Positions 54,901-64,000 of a stretch of DNA of 64,000 nucleotides are shown piece after piece (positions within the stretch are counted from its first letter, which is position 1; each line of letters begins with the position of its first letter). A model generated the notes under the pieces. That model had not been told where the DNA came from, searched no databases, and saw only the letters and a list, made by a program, of their open reading frames with translations. Origin of the DNA: Undaria pinnatifida (lineage: Eukaryota > Sar > Phaeophyceae > Laminariales > Alariaceae); NCBI GenBank assembly GCA_012845835.1, contig JABAKD010000020.1:2428936-2492935 (forward strand), in the 5' to 3' direction. The position numbers and the translations under genes were made by a program.

Positions 54901-56129
54901 TGGGCGTTGAAAATTATCTGCCGCGGCGTTTAGAAATAAGCTTCTACTCGTGCGAACAAAAGCGACAAAGAATAAACCTTTACCCCCACCCTGCACGACG
55001 GCAGGAAGATATCCGGGCGCTGCAGGACCAACGGCGGGCATTGCTGAAAGAACGACCAGGAGTGTATCTCGCAGCCAAACACCAGGTACCGCCCCTTCCC
55101 TACCAGCATAGTCATGACTGTTATTAAGACCAAGCAGTAATGTTAGATAGGGGTGGGTGGAATCGCTTGAACCCTTTAGAACGGCACCCACGGTTTCGCG
55201 GGAAAATTGCTTGGACATAAGTGTGGGACTTTTTTCGCAACAGAACGAGGGTTCAGATTGCTGTATTAACGCTACCCTCTCGCACGCTAACCACGTACGG
55301 CAGGGTGTCGAATCAAACAGCCAGGATGTTTTTTTAACATGAAGCGGCATCAGAACTGCGTGGACAACGGCAAGGTTTTCGGCGGGAGTTATATATAGTT
55401 AAAACTATTTCTCCGTGATCATCAACAGCCGGCAAAATAAGAAAGTAGAAAATCGACCCCCACGGTGCGTTGCTCTCTCGCATTCGTGTGCACTGCCACT
55501 CGCGCAAGAACAGTAAAGACGACAAAAACAACACCACCATCAACACCAACACCAGCAACGACACATCGGCATGACTAAACTACTGTACACGTGTCTGACG
55601 CAGAACGGGAATAAATCCTCAACGAAAAGCAACAAGAAGATCCTGTATTTAAGACAACGGCTCAAGGCTTCCTGCACCCGCTACAGTATCACTGTGCCGC
55701 CGCTTTCAAGAACCAGATCCGTGGTTTGAAGTGCCTGCGGGCGGTCGAAGCACTATTTTTTCTGCAAACAGTACAAACCGGCCCACTTATCGATTTAGCC
55801 TTGTTCTGCAGCGATGGAAAGCAACACAGACGCGCACATGCTGATACGAGTATGCTCGCTAAGAAGCCCCCCCAACAGCATGTACGTGAGCAACCCATAT
55901 TAGTACGCACTCGAGCAACGCAAAATAGTACGTTCGTGAGCAAACACCTATCAGCACGTCCGCAACAACGTCTCCGCCAAACCCTATACAATGCACCAAT
56001 CAGCCTATCTCCTGCTTTCTAAGACTCTCACTTCAGATAGCGCCTTGCCCATCACACGTGTGTCTCCCCCCGTCCGCTTCATTCTTCCAGATAGATACGG
56101 CTGTATCGAAAATTTGCAGCGTTTCGTGA
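39952..56129 (+). CDS. Leucine-rich-repeat protein with coiled-coil tail (256 aa, 7 exons)
   Basis: Exons 39952-40052, 40309-40392, 51371-51509, 52108-52342, 53636-53727, 55005-55085 and 56091-56129 (TGA 56127-56129) sum to 771 bp with every phase matching. The start is MEEVDELVPHPDENGTLNLT; an in-frame TAG immediately precedes the ATG. Residues about 15-185 hold seven leucine-rich repeats of the 22-24-residue L-x2-L-x-L-x2-N-x-L-x2-L-P type, e.g. LMYLNVSFNNIEYLPPELG and LRVLRLQNNRLKSLPHALG. Residues 188-240 are charged and helical (LNEALESKAQKIEETKLRLR, ALQDQRRALLKERPGVYLAA), ending AVSKICSVS. This is a cytoplasmic-type LRR scaffold; no signal peptide or membrane span is visible, and the partner is unknown. 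Intron 2 is 10,978 bp and packed with repeats. The gene converges on the fibrillin-like gene. Confidence 0.93.
41276..41462. repeat. Foldback with about 60-bp arms (LRR intron 2)
   Basis: GTCTCGCGAGGCTTGAGTTC, CTTCCTTTTTGTTGGCTCC and TTTCTTGCTTCTTGGCG (41280-41337) recur as the reverse complement at 41400-41455, with a loop of about 60 bp. The arms have several mismatches. No target duplication was found. Confidence 0.8.
42050..42262. repeat. About 86-bp minisatellite with GAGGGTATACGTTCCC cores
   Basis: Two full units (starting near 42090 and 42181) and a partial one (42055) contain GGGTATACGTTCC, GGCACATG, CCAAGAAAGAAAA and an ACGAATTT segment. It lies in LRR intron 2 and makes long artefactual frames on both strands. 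Confidence 0.75.
44300..44790. repeat. Degenerate G-rich tandem repeat (LRR intron 2)
   Basis: Four diverged units of 105-190 bp, at about 44310, 44400, 44600 and 44715, share GGTTGGAAGGGA / GGGGGGAAGAGCCCA / CCAAGCCGATACC. The wider stretch 42700-46900 is GG-rich on the plus strand with several long but unrecognised frames on both strands; I found no exon in it. Confidence 0.55.
46901..47852. other. Intronic stretch with no recognisable feature
   Basis: The LRR splice phases bridge this region directly. Frames on both strands here are short and lack family signatures. Confidence 0.45.
47853..48911. repeat. Palindromic tRNA-like repeat cluster
   Basis: Three hairpins of 78-89 bp (47853-47930, 48511-48599, 48827-48911), each an inverted repeat of GGTTATATAGAACTACCCAC. 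Between them a module Q of about 230 bp appears once forward (47938-48175) and twice reversed (48262-48510, 48601-48826). Every hairpin arm reads (C/A)AGTGGGTAGTTC, like a tRNA A-box. The module junction carries GTGGGTTCGAGTCCCACC, whose core GGTTCGAGTCC is a perfect B-box, followed by CGACTTC. At 48197-48325 a 65-bp piece of the junction is itself tandemly duplicated. This looks like a SINE-derived or foldback family; no canonical tRNA folds. Confidence 0.88.
48560..48632 (+). other. 73-nt tRNA-like unit (A-box and B-box at tRNA spacing)
   Basis: TGGTTCAGTGGGTAGTTC (A-box-like) and GGTTTGAGTCC (B-box-like) are spaced as in a tRNA, and the 3' part ends CGACTTG. The 5' seven bases GACTTCG do not pair with it; the complementary GAAGTC lies in the other hairpin arm. 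A working tRNA is therefore unlikely, but internal Pol III promoter activity is possible. Confidence 0.4.
49055..49505. repeat. Direct duplication of about 75 bp in LRR intron 2
   Basis: GGAGGCCTCATCCAATCCAAT, TCGGTAACAGAGTT and AGAATACCGCAG occur in the same order at 49068-49135 and 49437-49500, 369 bp apart. The sequence between has no feature I can name. Confidence 0.7.
49899..51140. mobile_element. Inverted-end element made of GGAAGCTTCC arrays, with 8-bp target duplication
   Basis: The left end GGGCCACCTGCACTATCTGC and the right end, reversed, CGGTCTCCTGCACTACTTGC share CCTGCACT, a TGCATTTT segment and a GTGGAAGCTC stretch, about 39 bp of imperfect inverted repeat. The direct 8-mer GAGACCGC flanks both sides (49891-49898, 51141-51148). 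The 1.2-kb interior is almost entirely short palindromic units such as GGAAGCTTCCATGGAAGC, with ACGG/ATGG/ATGA variants between the GAAGCTTCC cores. No transposase. All six frames stay open, so the long Glu-Ala-Ser or Gly-Ser-Phe-His frames here are artefacts. Confidence 0.8.
50254..50291. repeat. Telomere-like (CCCTAA)n run inside the GGAAGCTTCC element
   Basis: CTAACTCTAACCCTAACC followed by three more units, one with CCCTAT, about six copies of the TTAGGG-type hexamer. It is interstitial and interrupts the palindromic array. Confidence 0.85.
53341..53583. repeat. 122-bp tandem duplication (LRR intron 4)
   Basis: AGGCTTCTTGACTTCGCCCC begins both copies (53341 and 53463). They differ by only a few bases and end GTGCATRCCACCTACCGTT. 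The second copy lies just before the pyrimidine-rich acceptor region of exon 5. Confidence 0.92.
54036..54292. mobile_element. Small MITE-like element with TIRs (LRR intron 5)
   Basis: Left AGAGCCGTTCCTAACGAGC and right, reversed, TTAGGGTCGTTTCTAACGAAC form imperfect terminal inverted repeats extended by a CGTGAC / CCTGAC segment about 25 bp in. TA dinucleotides flank both ends (54034-54035 and 54293-54294), which would fit a Tc1/mariner-type target. The interior is AT-rich with repeated CGTGATTT / GGGATTCCTGAC motifs and no frame. Confidence 0.6.
54519..54687. repeat. Pair of 36-bp direct repeats
   Basis: CGTAATAGCGCTCTACTCG, an A-run and GTTCGTGT occur at 54520-54555 and 54650-54685, enclosing about 95 bp with a poly-A run. 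Possibly slippage or a very small insertion with a target duplication. Confidence 0.75.
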
Positions 56130-57514
56130 GAGAGGCCGAGCGAGCGGCCACAGGGACACGAGGATCGCCACAAGGACTACACTTTCTTGCGGGGCACCGG
56201 CTCGGCAGCCACGCTATTGAGAGTTGGCGGCCATGCAGTGACCTGGCGTGGAAGACTAACACTGCGTACGCATCATTTCTACACTTCAGACTGCGCCGAC
56301 TGTGCCTGAAAATTCTAACGAAAAAAAAAACACCCGTCTGCGAGCAGTCCAGCACGCCGGGCAAAGAAACGAGCTGTGTGCACGCTTTACCCAATATATT
56401 CGTAAAAAAAGTTCCTCTACCGAGTACATGCAAAAAAATAACAATAAAAAAGGCGCATAGGGGTCCAGACAACATGTGATGAACCGTTAATGGTCCCTTG
56501 CTTTGCCAAATCCCTCGAAAAAAAACGTTTGCGTTCGTTGTTTCCATCGCCGCAAAGGCAAGGCCCTGGCTACCGGCACTCGCCACGACCGACAACAAAT
56601 ACCCTACCCAATTTTCGGCCATTACAGAAGAAAACAACCCAAACCAAGCAAAAACAAACCGCACAGAGGGATCTCGCGCACAGCTTAAATAAAATCCCAA
56701 CGGGATAAAGATGTATCGCCCCCCATTGTAGCTCACGTTTGTTTGTACAAGGTCACGGGGACACAGAGCGTGCGAGAACAGGCAGGGTCGCCATCAACGT
56801 TGGGGCGGGCGCTGTTTGCCTGTTCGCTCCGGTATGTAGGTTTTGTCTTTGTCCGTGGCGTCACCGACCCGTCTGCAAGGAAAAAAGATACCACGCCAAA
56901 TCCAGATGGGGGTTGACAGTCGTGTCAAACAGTGTCGAGCCCAAGCGAAACGACAGCAACAACACAGCCGGAAGCACAGAAACAAGTTGCGCAACGCCGT
57001 TGAAACGCGACATTTGTTTCGAGACGTGCACACATGCCGGCTTGTAATGAGAGGCAGCACGGTCGATGAACACACCAAATAATAATGTTCAGCGCGAAAC
57101 AAACAAATCAACAACGTCCTCGCCCATTTCTCGAAGACGACGGTCGAACTAACGATAAAAAGCTACTCGAGATAAAAAAAGCTAGGTGGCTGCTGCTTGG
57201 GTCGCCTGAAGCATTCACACGTGCTGCTGTACAACTTGCGCGATATCCAATGCGTGTGAGATTTTCCCTTGGGGTCAAGAGTCAAGAACTCACTAACCCC
57301 TCCCCGTCGGTCAGTGTTGAGACCGGCCTACTCGAAACCAATCCAGGCTTCCTTATGCCACCAGCGCATCCGCATGTCACTCGATTTCACGCAATTATTA
57401 CATGCACCCAAGCATCAACGAGTACGCAGGCAACGTACATACACAAAAAAAAACACGCGCCACCGTCTGTACAAATCTCAAGGTGGAGGGCGGGCAGTGT
57501 CCATCGCGCGGGTG
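56130..57514. other. Convergent intergenic spacer between LRR and fibrillin-like genes
   Basis: Both genes end towards this 1.4-kb gap, so it should hold both 3'UTRs and polyadenylation sites. AATAAA-like strings occur at 56443 and 56688, but I cannot assign them. The 243-codon minus frame 56005-56736 overlaps the LRR stop exon and has no recognisable domain. Confidence 0.4.
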
Positions 57515-60500
57515 TCACCTGTAAATGTTAACGACGGTCGTAGTTTCGCTGTCGCCCACCGTTGGTAGCTCAAACGCCTCGATCCACAGGTCGCCGTCGA
57601 AGTACTGTTGTCCAACAAACAAAGGCCAGGTAATAAAGAGGGTAGAGGAATCGAGCAGCGTTTTTCAAATTGGGACTGCGCACCATTCTCGGCGTGGCGA
57701 GGGCATCCTTCAGCTGATTAACAGTCGGTTACACGCCGGCTTGCGAGATCAATTGTAGGCGTTCTTCTACTTAAACCCAAAATCTCTTTCGAGTTGATGC
57801 AGTGCCACGACGCAACACACATTGTCAAAACCCACCAGTCTAGCCCTAAACACCTCTGCTGCGGCTCAGAATCTTTTCGTTGAGCCAGACTCACGCCGAC
57901 AACAGCAGATGGGCCAGCAGGGCGATCCCCACCCAACACAATGCGAAAGCACCACCATCTTGCGACAGACCACTTGACTGCGTTCAACACCTCGTGCGGA
58001 TTTCTTAAAAGCGCATCACTTGACACCATCAGGCAAGCTGTGCATGCCTGTCTTACGATAGTGTTTATCTCCTACTTGTGCCACGTCCGTGTGAGAATGG
58101 TAAGCTATCTCCTACGCTTCTAACGCAAACACTCGCGTGAGTAATAGCACTAATTCCTTATACTCACAGCCAACGATTCTTCGTGCACAGCTTCTGCCAC
58201 ACCGCAAGCCGGGGAGCCGTCTCTCCAGAGCCACATTAGGCTACTTTTTTTGCTCTTACTGCTCGAAAGCGGGAAGAAGCCCCGTTCGTATATCGAGCGG
58301 CGTGCGGCTAAGACCCCCAACGTGACCAACGGGAGCACTGCGCTGCAAAAACGCACCCACCCCCCTTCTCCCCTCCCCGTCACCCCCCTCCGCCCCGCCA
58401 TCTTGTGAAGCTCACCTGTACCTCGACGAAACCGGCGTCAGAATTAAGCTTTGGCAGTGGAACCTTGAATCCTAACAGGTCGGCCTCGATCCTGTCGAAC
58501 TCGAACATGATTTTGCCTCTTGTGTCCATCTGCGTGCAGGGAAGGAGGTAAAGGGGCGAATAAGTACTTGAGTTCGGTGCGCACTTCGGCGAAAACGAAA
58601 AACAAAACGCTACTCGTAACATCCCGAGCAGCGCAAGCATGCTGATTCAACAACGTCAAGCAAACCGTCAAAAAAACATGCCACTGTAAATATAACGCGG
58701 GCAAACGTATCGAGCGCACGGGGGGAGGGGGGGGGGGGGGGGATCGGGAGAGATACATTTTGATATAAAAAAAAGACGATCCTGCCGCAAGAAAAAGCGA
58801 TGATCGTCGATGCCCCATTACTTCGGTGAGTGTTGCTGTTAGCCCCTGTAGAGTCGTACCCAAATTGTGGGCACAAAGGACATGAAGCCAGAGCCGGAAA
58901 AAATGTGCGGGAAAAAAGGCCGGTTCTAACAACGTGTAGCATATTGTAGTTTTCCCTGAAACTTCCATATATAGATGAAAACCGAAAAAGGGGGGTTTCT
59001 TGACACGAAGAGGCCCTGCTAGCTTTTTGAAACAATAGCCCACGCCCTGCAGAAAGGTCTTCACGCGCGGCAGCCGCGCTTGTCATCCGCGTGGCCGTTC
59101 TCCTGGGCGGGTTCTGGCTTGAAGGAAGGTGCGCGCACGTCTGGCAGTGAACATATCAGCAACTCGTGGCGCGATAACGCCCACCGCGGCAAGGTTGTCA
59201 GTTACTTTTCTCAGCGTGTTGATTCGCTGGTCTGCCACGGCGCATCGCCTCTGTGGACTTCACGAAGAGAGCCTGGAAACCCATTGCACTTTCGCGACCA
59301 GGCACGGCCTGCGAACCGACCCTGGGAATGACCCTGGCCTGTCTTGCGCCTTCGCGAGCGGTGGCTCGGCTCAGGCGGTGCGGCTGCCCGATCCTCGGCG
59401 CATCCTTTCACCCTTTAACCTGAGTTTTCTCAGCTCACCGGAAAAAAACCCAACGCCTTTCAGGGGCTCGAGTTTTCCAGATTTTACCGAGGAACACTCG
59501 CGAAAACCGAAATTTGTGTTTTCACCAAAAACAAAAGACTCCTTAGGATCAATCCTACGCAAGAAGAAGGTTTGGCGAACCTTTGTCGGGACCCCAGATA
59601 TGAACTAGTTGCCGAAAAATGACAGTTTTGGTATACCAAGCGCCTGCTGATAGCGTGAGCGCGCAGCACAACAAGTGGTGTCATGGTGCACCCGCGTCGA
59701 AGTCAGCTCCTTTCGCCGTCGTCTGGTTACATAATATGGCATCCCCCCACCTCACAGTGGCCGGTGCGCTACGATCGCCACGCTTTTCCACCACTTTTTT
59801 CTCTATCAAGTCACAAGAGGGATAGCAAGGTCTTGCGTAATACAGAAGATTTGCGCAAGGCCAACGCCGCCCACAACCATGTTAATTTCTCCCCTTTTCG
59901 ACAAGGGTGGCGTCACGCGAGAACGGTGCGGCGAACACATTGAGGTTGCCTGAAAAGTATCAGGGTTGTAAGCAGAAATACGTCATGACACGAGATGACT
60001 ACCATAGTTGTCACACTGTCACACGCACGCCCGGGGTGCCTTGTACAAAGAAAAAAAGGACCACCAGCCATCAGCAAAATATTATGAGATCGCGACGTTT
60101 CACACATACGGATAAGGGAGCACAAAAGAAGCAGTCTTCGCTACAACCAGAGATGGTATATAGCACCGGTGGATTATCGGTCGAATCCCCCAACTCTCCA
60201 CGTTATTCCCTTCGGCAAAAACATAACGAGACACCGACCCCCAAACTAGCAGAAATTAACCCCGACGCTCGAGCCAGGGCAACGCTATACCGGGTATAGC
60301 ACAGCGGCGTGACCAGTATCGCTCGCACCTCGTACATCGTCACCGCCCTGACGCTCTTCACGATCCAAGATTTGTTGAACCGGATGACGTTGTCCAGCCG
60401 CCCCCCCTTCTTCCCTTCGTAGATGTAGTTGTAGATGTCGGCCGAAGGAGGGAGAAACTACTGAGAGGGCAATTTCATTTCAGAGAGACGTGCGCGGCGA

Positions 60501-63120
60501 TAAACAAAACTGTAACTCGTCATTGTCGATTTGGTCATGATATCCGACATGCGACAAGGGCGTGCATCTAGTGGGCAGCTTCTTATCTAGCTTCTTATCT
60601 AGGTCGCCATCGGATGACGCCACGGCACGGGACCAACGCCGCACGGGCACCCGGAGCAACTCACGATGGGTCGCAATTCACCCGTCGGAGGACATATGAA
60701 CTGGCTTTCGATAGCGCAAATAGTCAAACGTTACTTTACTCTTCGTTGGTTTCGCTCGTCTTGCGCGGGCGACAAGCCAACACCCCCCCCGACCGACGAA
60801 GGACGAGCAAGACGAGACCAAGTTGCGAGAAGTCATGCCCAACTCCTCTTCCTCCTTCTCTTCCTTCTTCTCTTCCCCCTCCTCTTCCTCCCCTGTGTCC
60901 TCCTCGAGCGCCCAGATTTAAGTACAAAGTACTCCTTGGGACGTCATTCATTCGTTTGCAGTGGTGAGAGAATGGTAGCCAGTCTCCCAATCTCGCCAAC
61001 CACATGCAGTTCCACAAATCTACGTGCGGGAGAAGGTGCACAGACAGGCAGGCGGGGACCACTGCACAGAAGTACCACAAGGAATGAGGACCGCCTCTTT
61101 CGTTTTTTTCTGGACGCCCGAGCGATCGCCATGGAGGCTCAAAATTGAAGGAGGCGTTTGTATTCGGGTGTAACAACTCGCCTTGTAGCGCTCTTCCGTC
61201 GAGAATTCCAGCTTCCACTTTCCTTTCATCGAATCGCCCTCGCTCAGCTGCGGCCGTCAGCCGTAAAAGCGAGAACGAGCGGTCGTAGGGCGTCAGTGTG
61301 CATGCAAGTGCAAGCGAAGAACTTGGCAGCAGCTTTCAAGTATGGCAGTCGTAGCGCAATATACATGCCGTGTAGCGCGGGAAGACAGGCAACACGCCAA
61401 GCGCCTACAAGATTAACGTGCAAAAGCGTAGCCATCGGCTTTTACACTAGCACGTCAGGTACACAAACAAACCGACGGCAGTGCTGTAGAACAATGACAC
61501 TACTGTAGTAATGTACCGACAGGAGACACTTGACCTACTAGGAAATGCTGGCTGACCACGCTCAACGGTAATCTGGGCAGCGCGACCGCCGAGGGAAGAG
61601 CGAAAACTGAGGCCGATTTCGACCGCTGTGGCACACGTCCACTCTCAACTAAGAAAAACAGCGCGTGCTCACGCGCACTCGCAGACAAGCTACCATTCAG
61701 GCTTGGCTATCCGTTCGTGGTGATTTGCAGAGCACTGTACGGCGCAATCGCATATTTGCTTACGCAGAAATGTAAGGACAAATATTCCGGGTGGGATCGT
61801 GATCCCACAAGTTGTGGCCTCGACCGTACCTCGTCTAACGCCACCGGCTACACATTTTCATAACCGTAGCTATCCCGGATATGAAGACACAGAGCATCTC
61901 CGTGCTGCCTTTCTGCGAACAACATGGTGCTGTTCTCTTCTTCCTCTTGGGGCGTGCACTATTGATAGCAGGTCTTTATAAACGCGTGTGTACTTAACTT
62001 GAGCGAAGTCATATCCTTCACATGTAAACTTATAGTGTGTCTCTTTGGGATCCTCATGCGCAAGGCACACATTGCATGCAGGCAGATCACGCACACAGCG
62101 TCACCTTGGATATGTCGACCGGCTTCTGCTTGGCCGACAAGAGCGCTTGCGTCAGCTGCAGGATCTCGGTCTTGTTTGCGTTTGTAGTAGTATTAAACGA
62201 AAATTTTTCCCCAAGGGCAAAGCAACGGGGCGGGGGAAAGGAGCAACGCTGGGAGCGTCAGGAAGGCACATCGATAACATTTTGCACAGCTGCTGTGCTG
62301 CTGTGGTATCACCAACCTAGTTACATGGGGAGCGGCCGCGTGATGCGACGCACGAGCTCGCGAAGCAAGAGTGCGGGCAACGCTTCGCAGAAACAGGGTG
62401 AGGTTCGCAGGGCGGTGGAAGGCCGTATATGGCAAAACCTCCTGATTCCTCATCCGACGGGCAAGTAGACGCACCACTACGCTGATCACTAATCACGCGA
62501 CAAAATATGATCTTCGTCTACAACCGCACACCAGAAATATGGCAGATATTACCAGACCCAACAACAAGTACAGACTAATACCATCTGACTCCACCCCACG
62601 GAAGGCCTAAGAAAGCTGCAAGACTATGATATGTAGTGTAAGAACTGCTTGGGAACTCACGGAGAAAGAGACAGCCTGTGAATGCCCGCCGTCAGCGTGT
62701 GGAACAAGCGTTTTCTTCCTCCTCAGGTTGTACTTTGTATCATGCGGTACGTGATAAACGTGCAGAGAGGATCGCGCCAGGCGCAAAAAGCGCCTCATAA
62801 CCTCTGTATACGAGTACATGCCGCCGACTACACCAGCTTTTGCTCACGATCTGATCTTCGGCCAGCATCTTGTAGTAGATGTTGTTTTTGTCCATCGTTT
62901 CAAAGATCACGCGCAGCTCCTGCCGTTCGAAATCGACGCCGACATACGTCGATCCCTCTTCCTCCACGAAGGTGGTGTCAATGAAGTCATCTGGCGGACC
63001 CGCAGCTGCGACGAGACCTTGAGCGCGCCGATTCCGCCGCGTCGGCGCCTGGTGCGACGTTTGGCACAGGAAGAAGAGCGAGCACGTCGGGCATTCCGCA
63101 ACAGGAAGAGCTAATCGCAT
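57515..63120 (-). CDS. PAP/fibrillin-like plastid lipid-associated protein (223 aa, 5 exons)
   Basis: Minus-strand exons 63120-62848, 62170-62105, 60457-60329, 58529-58416 and 57604-57515 (TGA) are all phase 0 and sum to 672 bp. The N-terminus MRLALPVAECPTCSLFFLC then RRNRRAQGLVAAA looks like a targeting peptide. Then come FVEEEGSTYVGVDFER and ILQLTQALLSAKQ. The C-terminal half fits the fibrillin pattern: NVIRFNKSWIVKSVRAVT, RGKIMFEFDRIEADLLGF, KVPLPKL, GFVEVQYFDGDLWIEAF and TTTVVNIYR, corresponding to the family's 'F-x-I-P-x-P ... YLDEDLRI' end. Fibrillins bind lipids in plastoglobules and thylakoids. The exon 2 acceptor (AACAAG) is weak. The assignment rests on motif pattern only; gene structure is surer than function. 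It converges on the LRR gene. Confidence 0.7.
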
Positions 63121-64000
63121 CGTCAGAGCGCGTGCTCTATTCACCAACACAAGAACACAATAATGAACGATTATTTCGGAGTGCAACGACATGGAGGCTA
63201 TTGTACGTAGATGAAGCGATGGCATACAGCGTAGGTGCAATTTGTAAGCATAGCTGGACTGCTGGACCTGTGGGATGACCATTGAAGGGCAGCAGAAGCC
63301 TTGTGCATGATATCATACCAGCGAGGAACCGCAACAGAAACATGCGCAGCAAAACAGAGCGGGGATTATACGCATTCATCACATAGACATTACTACTCAC
63401 TCCTTCGCCGCTCCGGAGGTCGCCCTCGTCATATTCTCCCACCCCTCAGCCATCCTCAGCTCTTAATTGCCGACGGGAAAACTACTTCAACTAAAAATAT
63501 ATGGATATTTGGTATTATGATCAAATGGTCAAGACGATGAACTTGGAGTAGGAGGACGTGAGCTCAAGCCTCGAAGATATGACTTTTTTTACATTGTTTA
63601 CGTTTTTAACCTTTTCATTGTATGTTTTTCTGCCTTTTTTATGTCTATTTTTTTATTTCAGGCAGGAATCCTTGTGGTTTTATATTTCCAGCTTGTTTTC
63701 TACTGCCGTAGTTCCCATTTTCTAATCTGGCTTGGCTTTTGCTGTGTTATTCGTACCTGGTACTAACTGCAGTGTTATTCGTCCCCGGTACGCTGATACC
63801 ACGTGCTAGGTACCATGGTATTTCATTGCGAAGCTTTCGTCTGTTGTTCATTTGGGATTGATTTCGGGTTGAATTATCTTTGGTTTTACACAGCAGTACA
63901 ACAAGTATTTTAAATAAAAATTAGTATTTGTAAAATTGCTAAAAAATACGCCAGCTACTTAGGGCCCGAATTAACGAGGAACTTGCCAAATCGAATTTCG
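63121..64000. other. Upstream region of the fibrillin-like gene, right edge
   Basis: Presumed promoter/5'UTR of the minus-strand gene. The frame remains open upstream to 63282, so an earlier Met (63282 or 63192) is possible; I chose 63120 because the targeting-like peptide starts there. A short minus-strand open stretch (63412-63465, MAEGWENMTRATSGAAKE then GTGAGT) might be an exon but does not match in phase. The last 400 bp are T-rich, with repeated GGTACC-containing words, and hold no gene. Confidence 0.35.

Noticed and set aside
54733-55350. 205-codon minus-strand ORF
   Set aside because: Antisense shadow of LRR exon 6 (55005-55085) and its flanks.
56005-56736. 243-codon minus-strand ORF
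   Set aside because: It overlaps the supported terminal exon of the LRR gene on the other strand, has no domain, and lies in the convergent 3' region. Chance ORF most likely.
57718-58060. Minus-strand open stretch with SSDALLRNPHEVLNAVKWSV as an extra fibrillin-gene exon
   Set aside because: The flanking exons (58529-58416 and 57604-57515) already join in phase at the family's conserved GFVEVQ-YFDGDL step, so there is no room for it in the protein.

Overview
This window is nuclear DNA from a eukaryote with long introns and many transposons. The best guess is a photosynthetic stramenopile such as a brown alga. That guess is an inference from gene architecture (short exons, introns of 0.5 to 11 kb, GT-AG with one GC-AG), a plastid fibrillin-like gene, an LRR protein with a coiled-coil tail, and a Helitron/LINE/hAT/MULE transposon mix. 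There are no operons or ribosome binding sites, and no rRNA or canonical tRNA gene. Coordinates and splice sites were read by hand and may be off by a base or two.

Three host genes can be assembled exon by exon with matching splice phases. (1) A tyrosine-phosphatase-like gene (minus strand, 8906 down to 1404, probably continuing off the left edge) whose catalytic loop C-T-A-G-K-D-R-T is split by an intron. (2) A complete 256-residue leucine-rich-repeat protein gene (plus, 39952-56129, seven exons), with an intron of about 11 kb packed with repeats. (3) A complete 223-residue PAP/fibrillin-like gene (minus, 63120 down to 57515, five exons), convergent with the LRR gene.

The roughly 30 kb between the phosphatase and the LRR gene is a transposon graveyard. 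It holds two non-autonomous hAT-like elements built from GGGTC arrays (10240-10810 and 21891-23693), and a decayed Helitron with Rep, Pif1-helicase and OTU domains (14222-19218, minus). It also holds an inverted duplication carrying a spliced exon (20679-21245), a tandem satellite of about 340 bp (21249-24235), a LINE reverse-transcriptase pseudogene (26745-28116, plus), and a tandemly duplicated multi-exon gene resembling FAR1/MULE DNA-binding proteins (29280-37337, plus). A dispersed repeat of about 0.7 kb occurs as two inverted near-full copies (11129-11835 and 25917-26663) plus several fragments.

The most unusual structures are inside the LRR introns. One is a 1.24-kb array of a palindromic GGAAGCTTCC-type motif bounded by inverted ends and an apparent 8-bp target duplication, with a lone end 11 kb away and a telomere-like CCCTAA run inside. 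The other is a cluster of palindromes of about 1.06 kb carrying tRNA-like A-box and B-box sequences. These, the hAT elements with their empty-site paralogue and the exon-bearing inverted repeat are the best candidates for undescribed mobile-element families.
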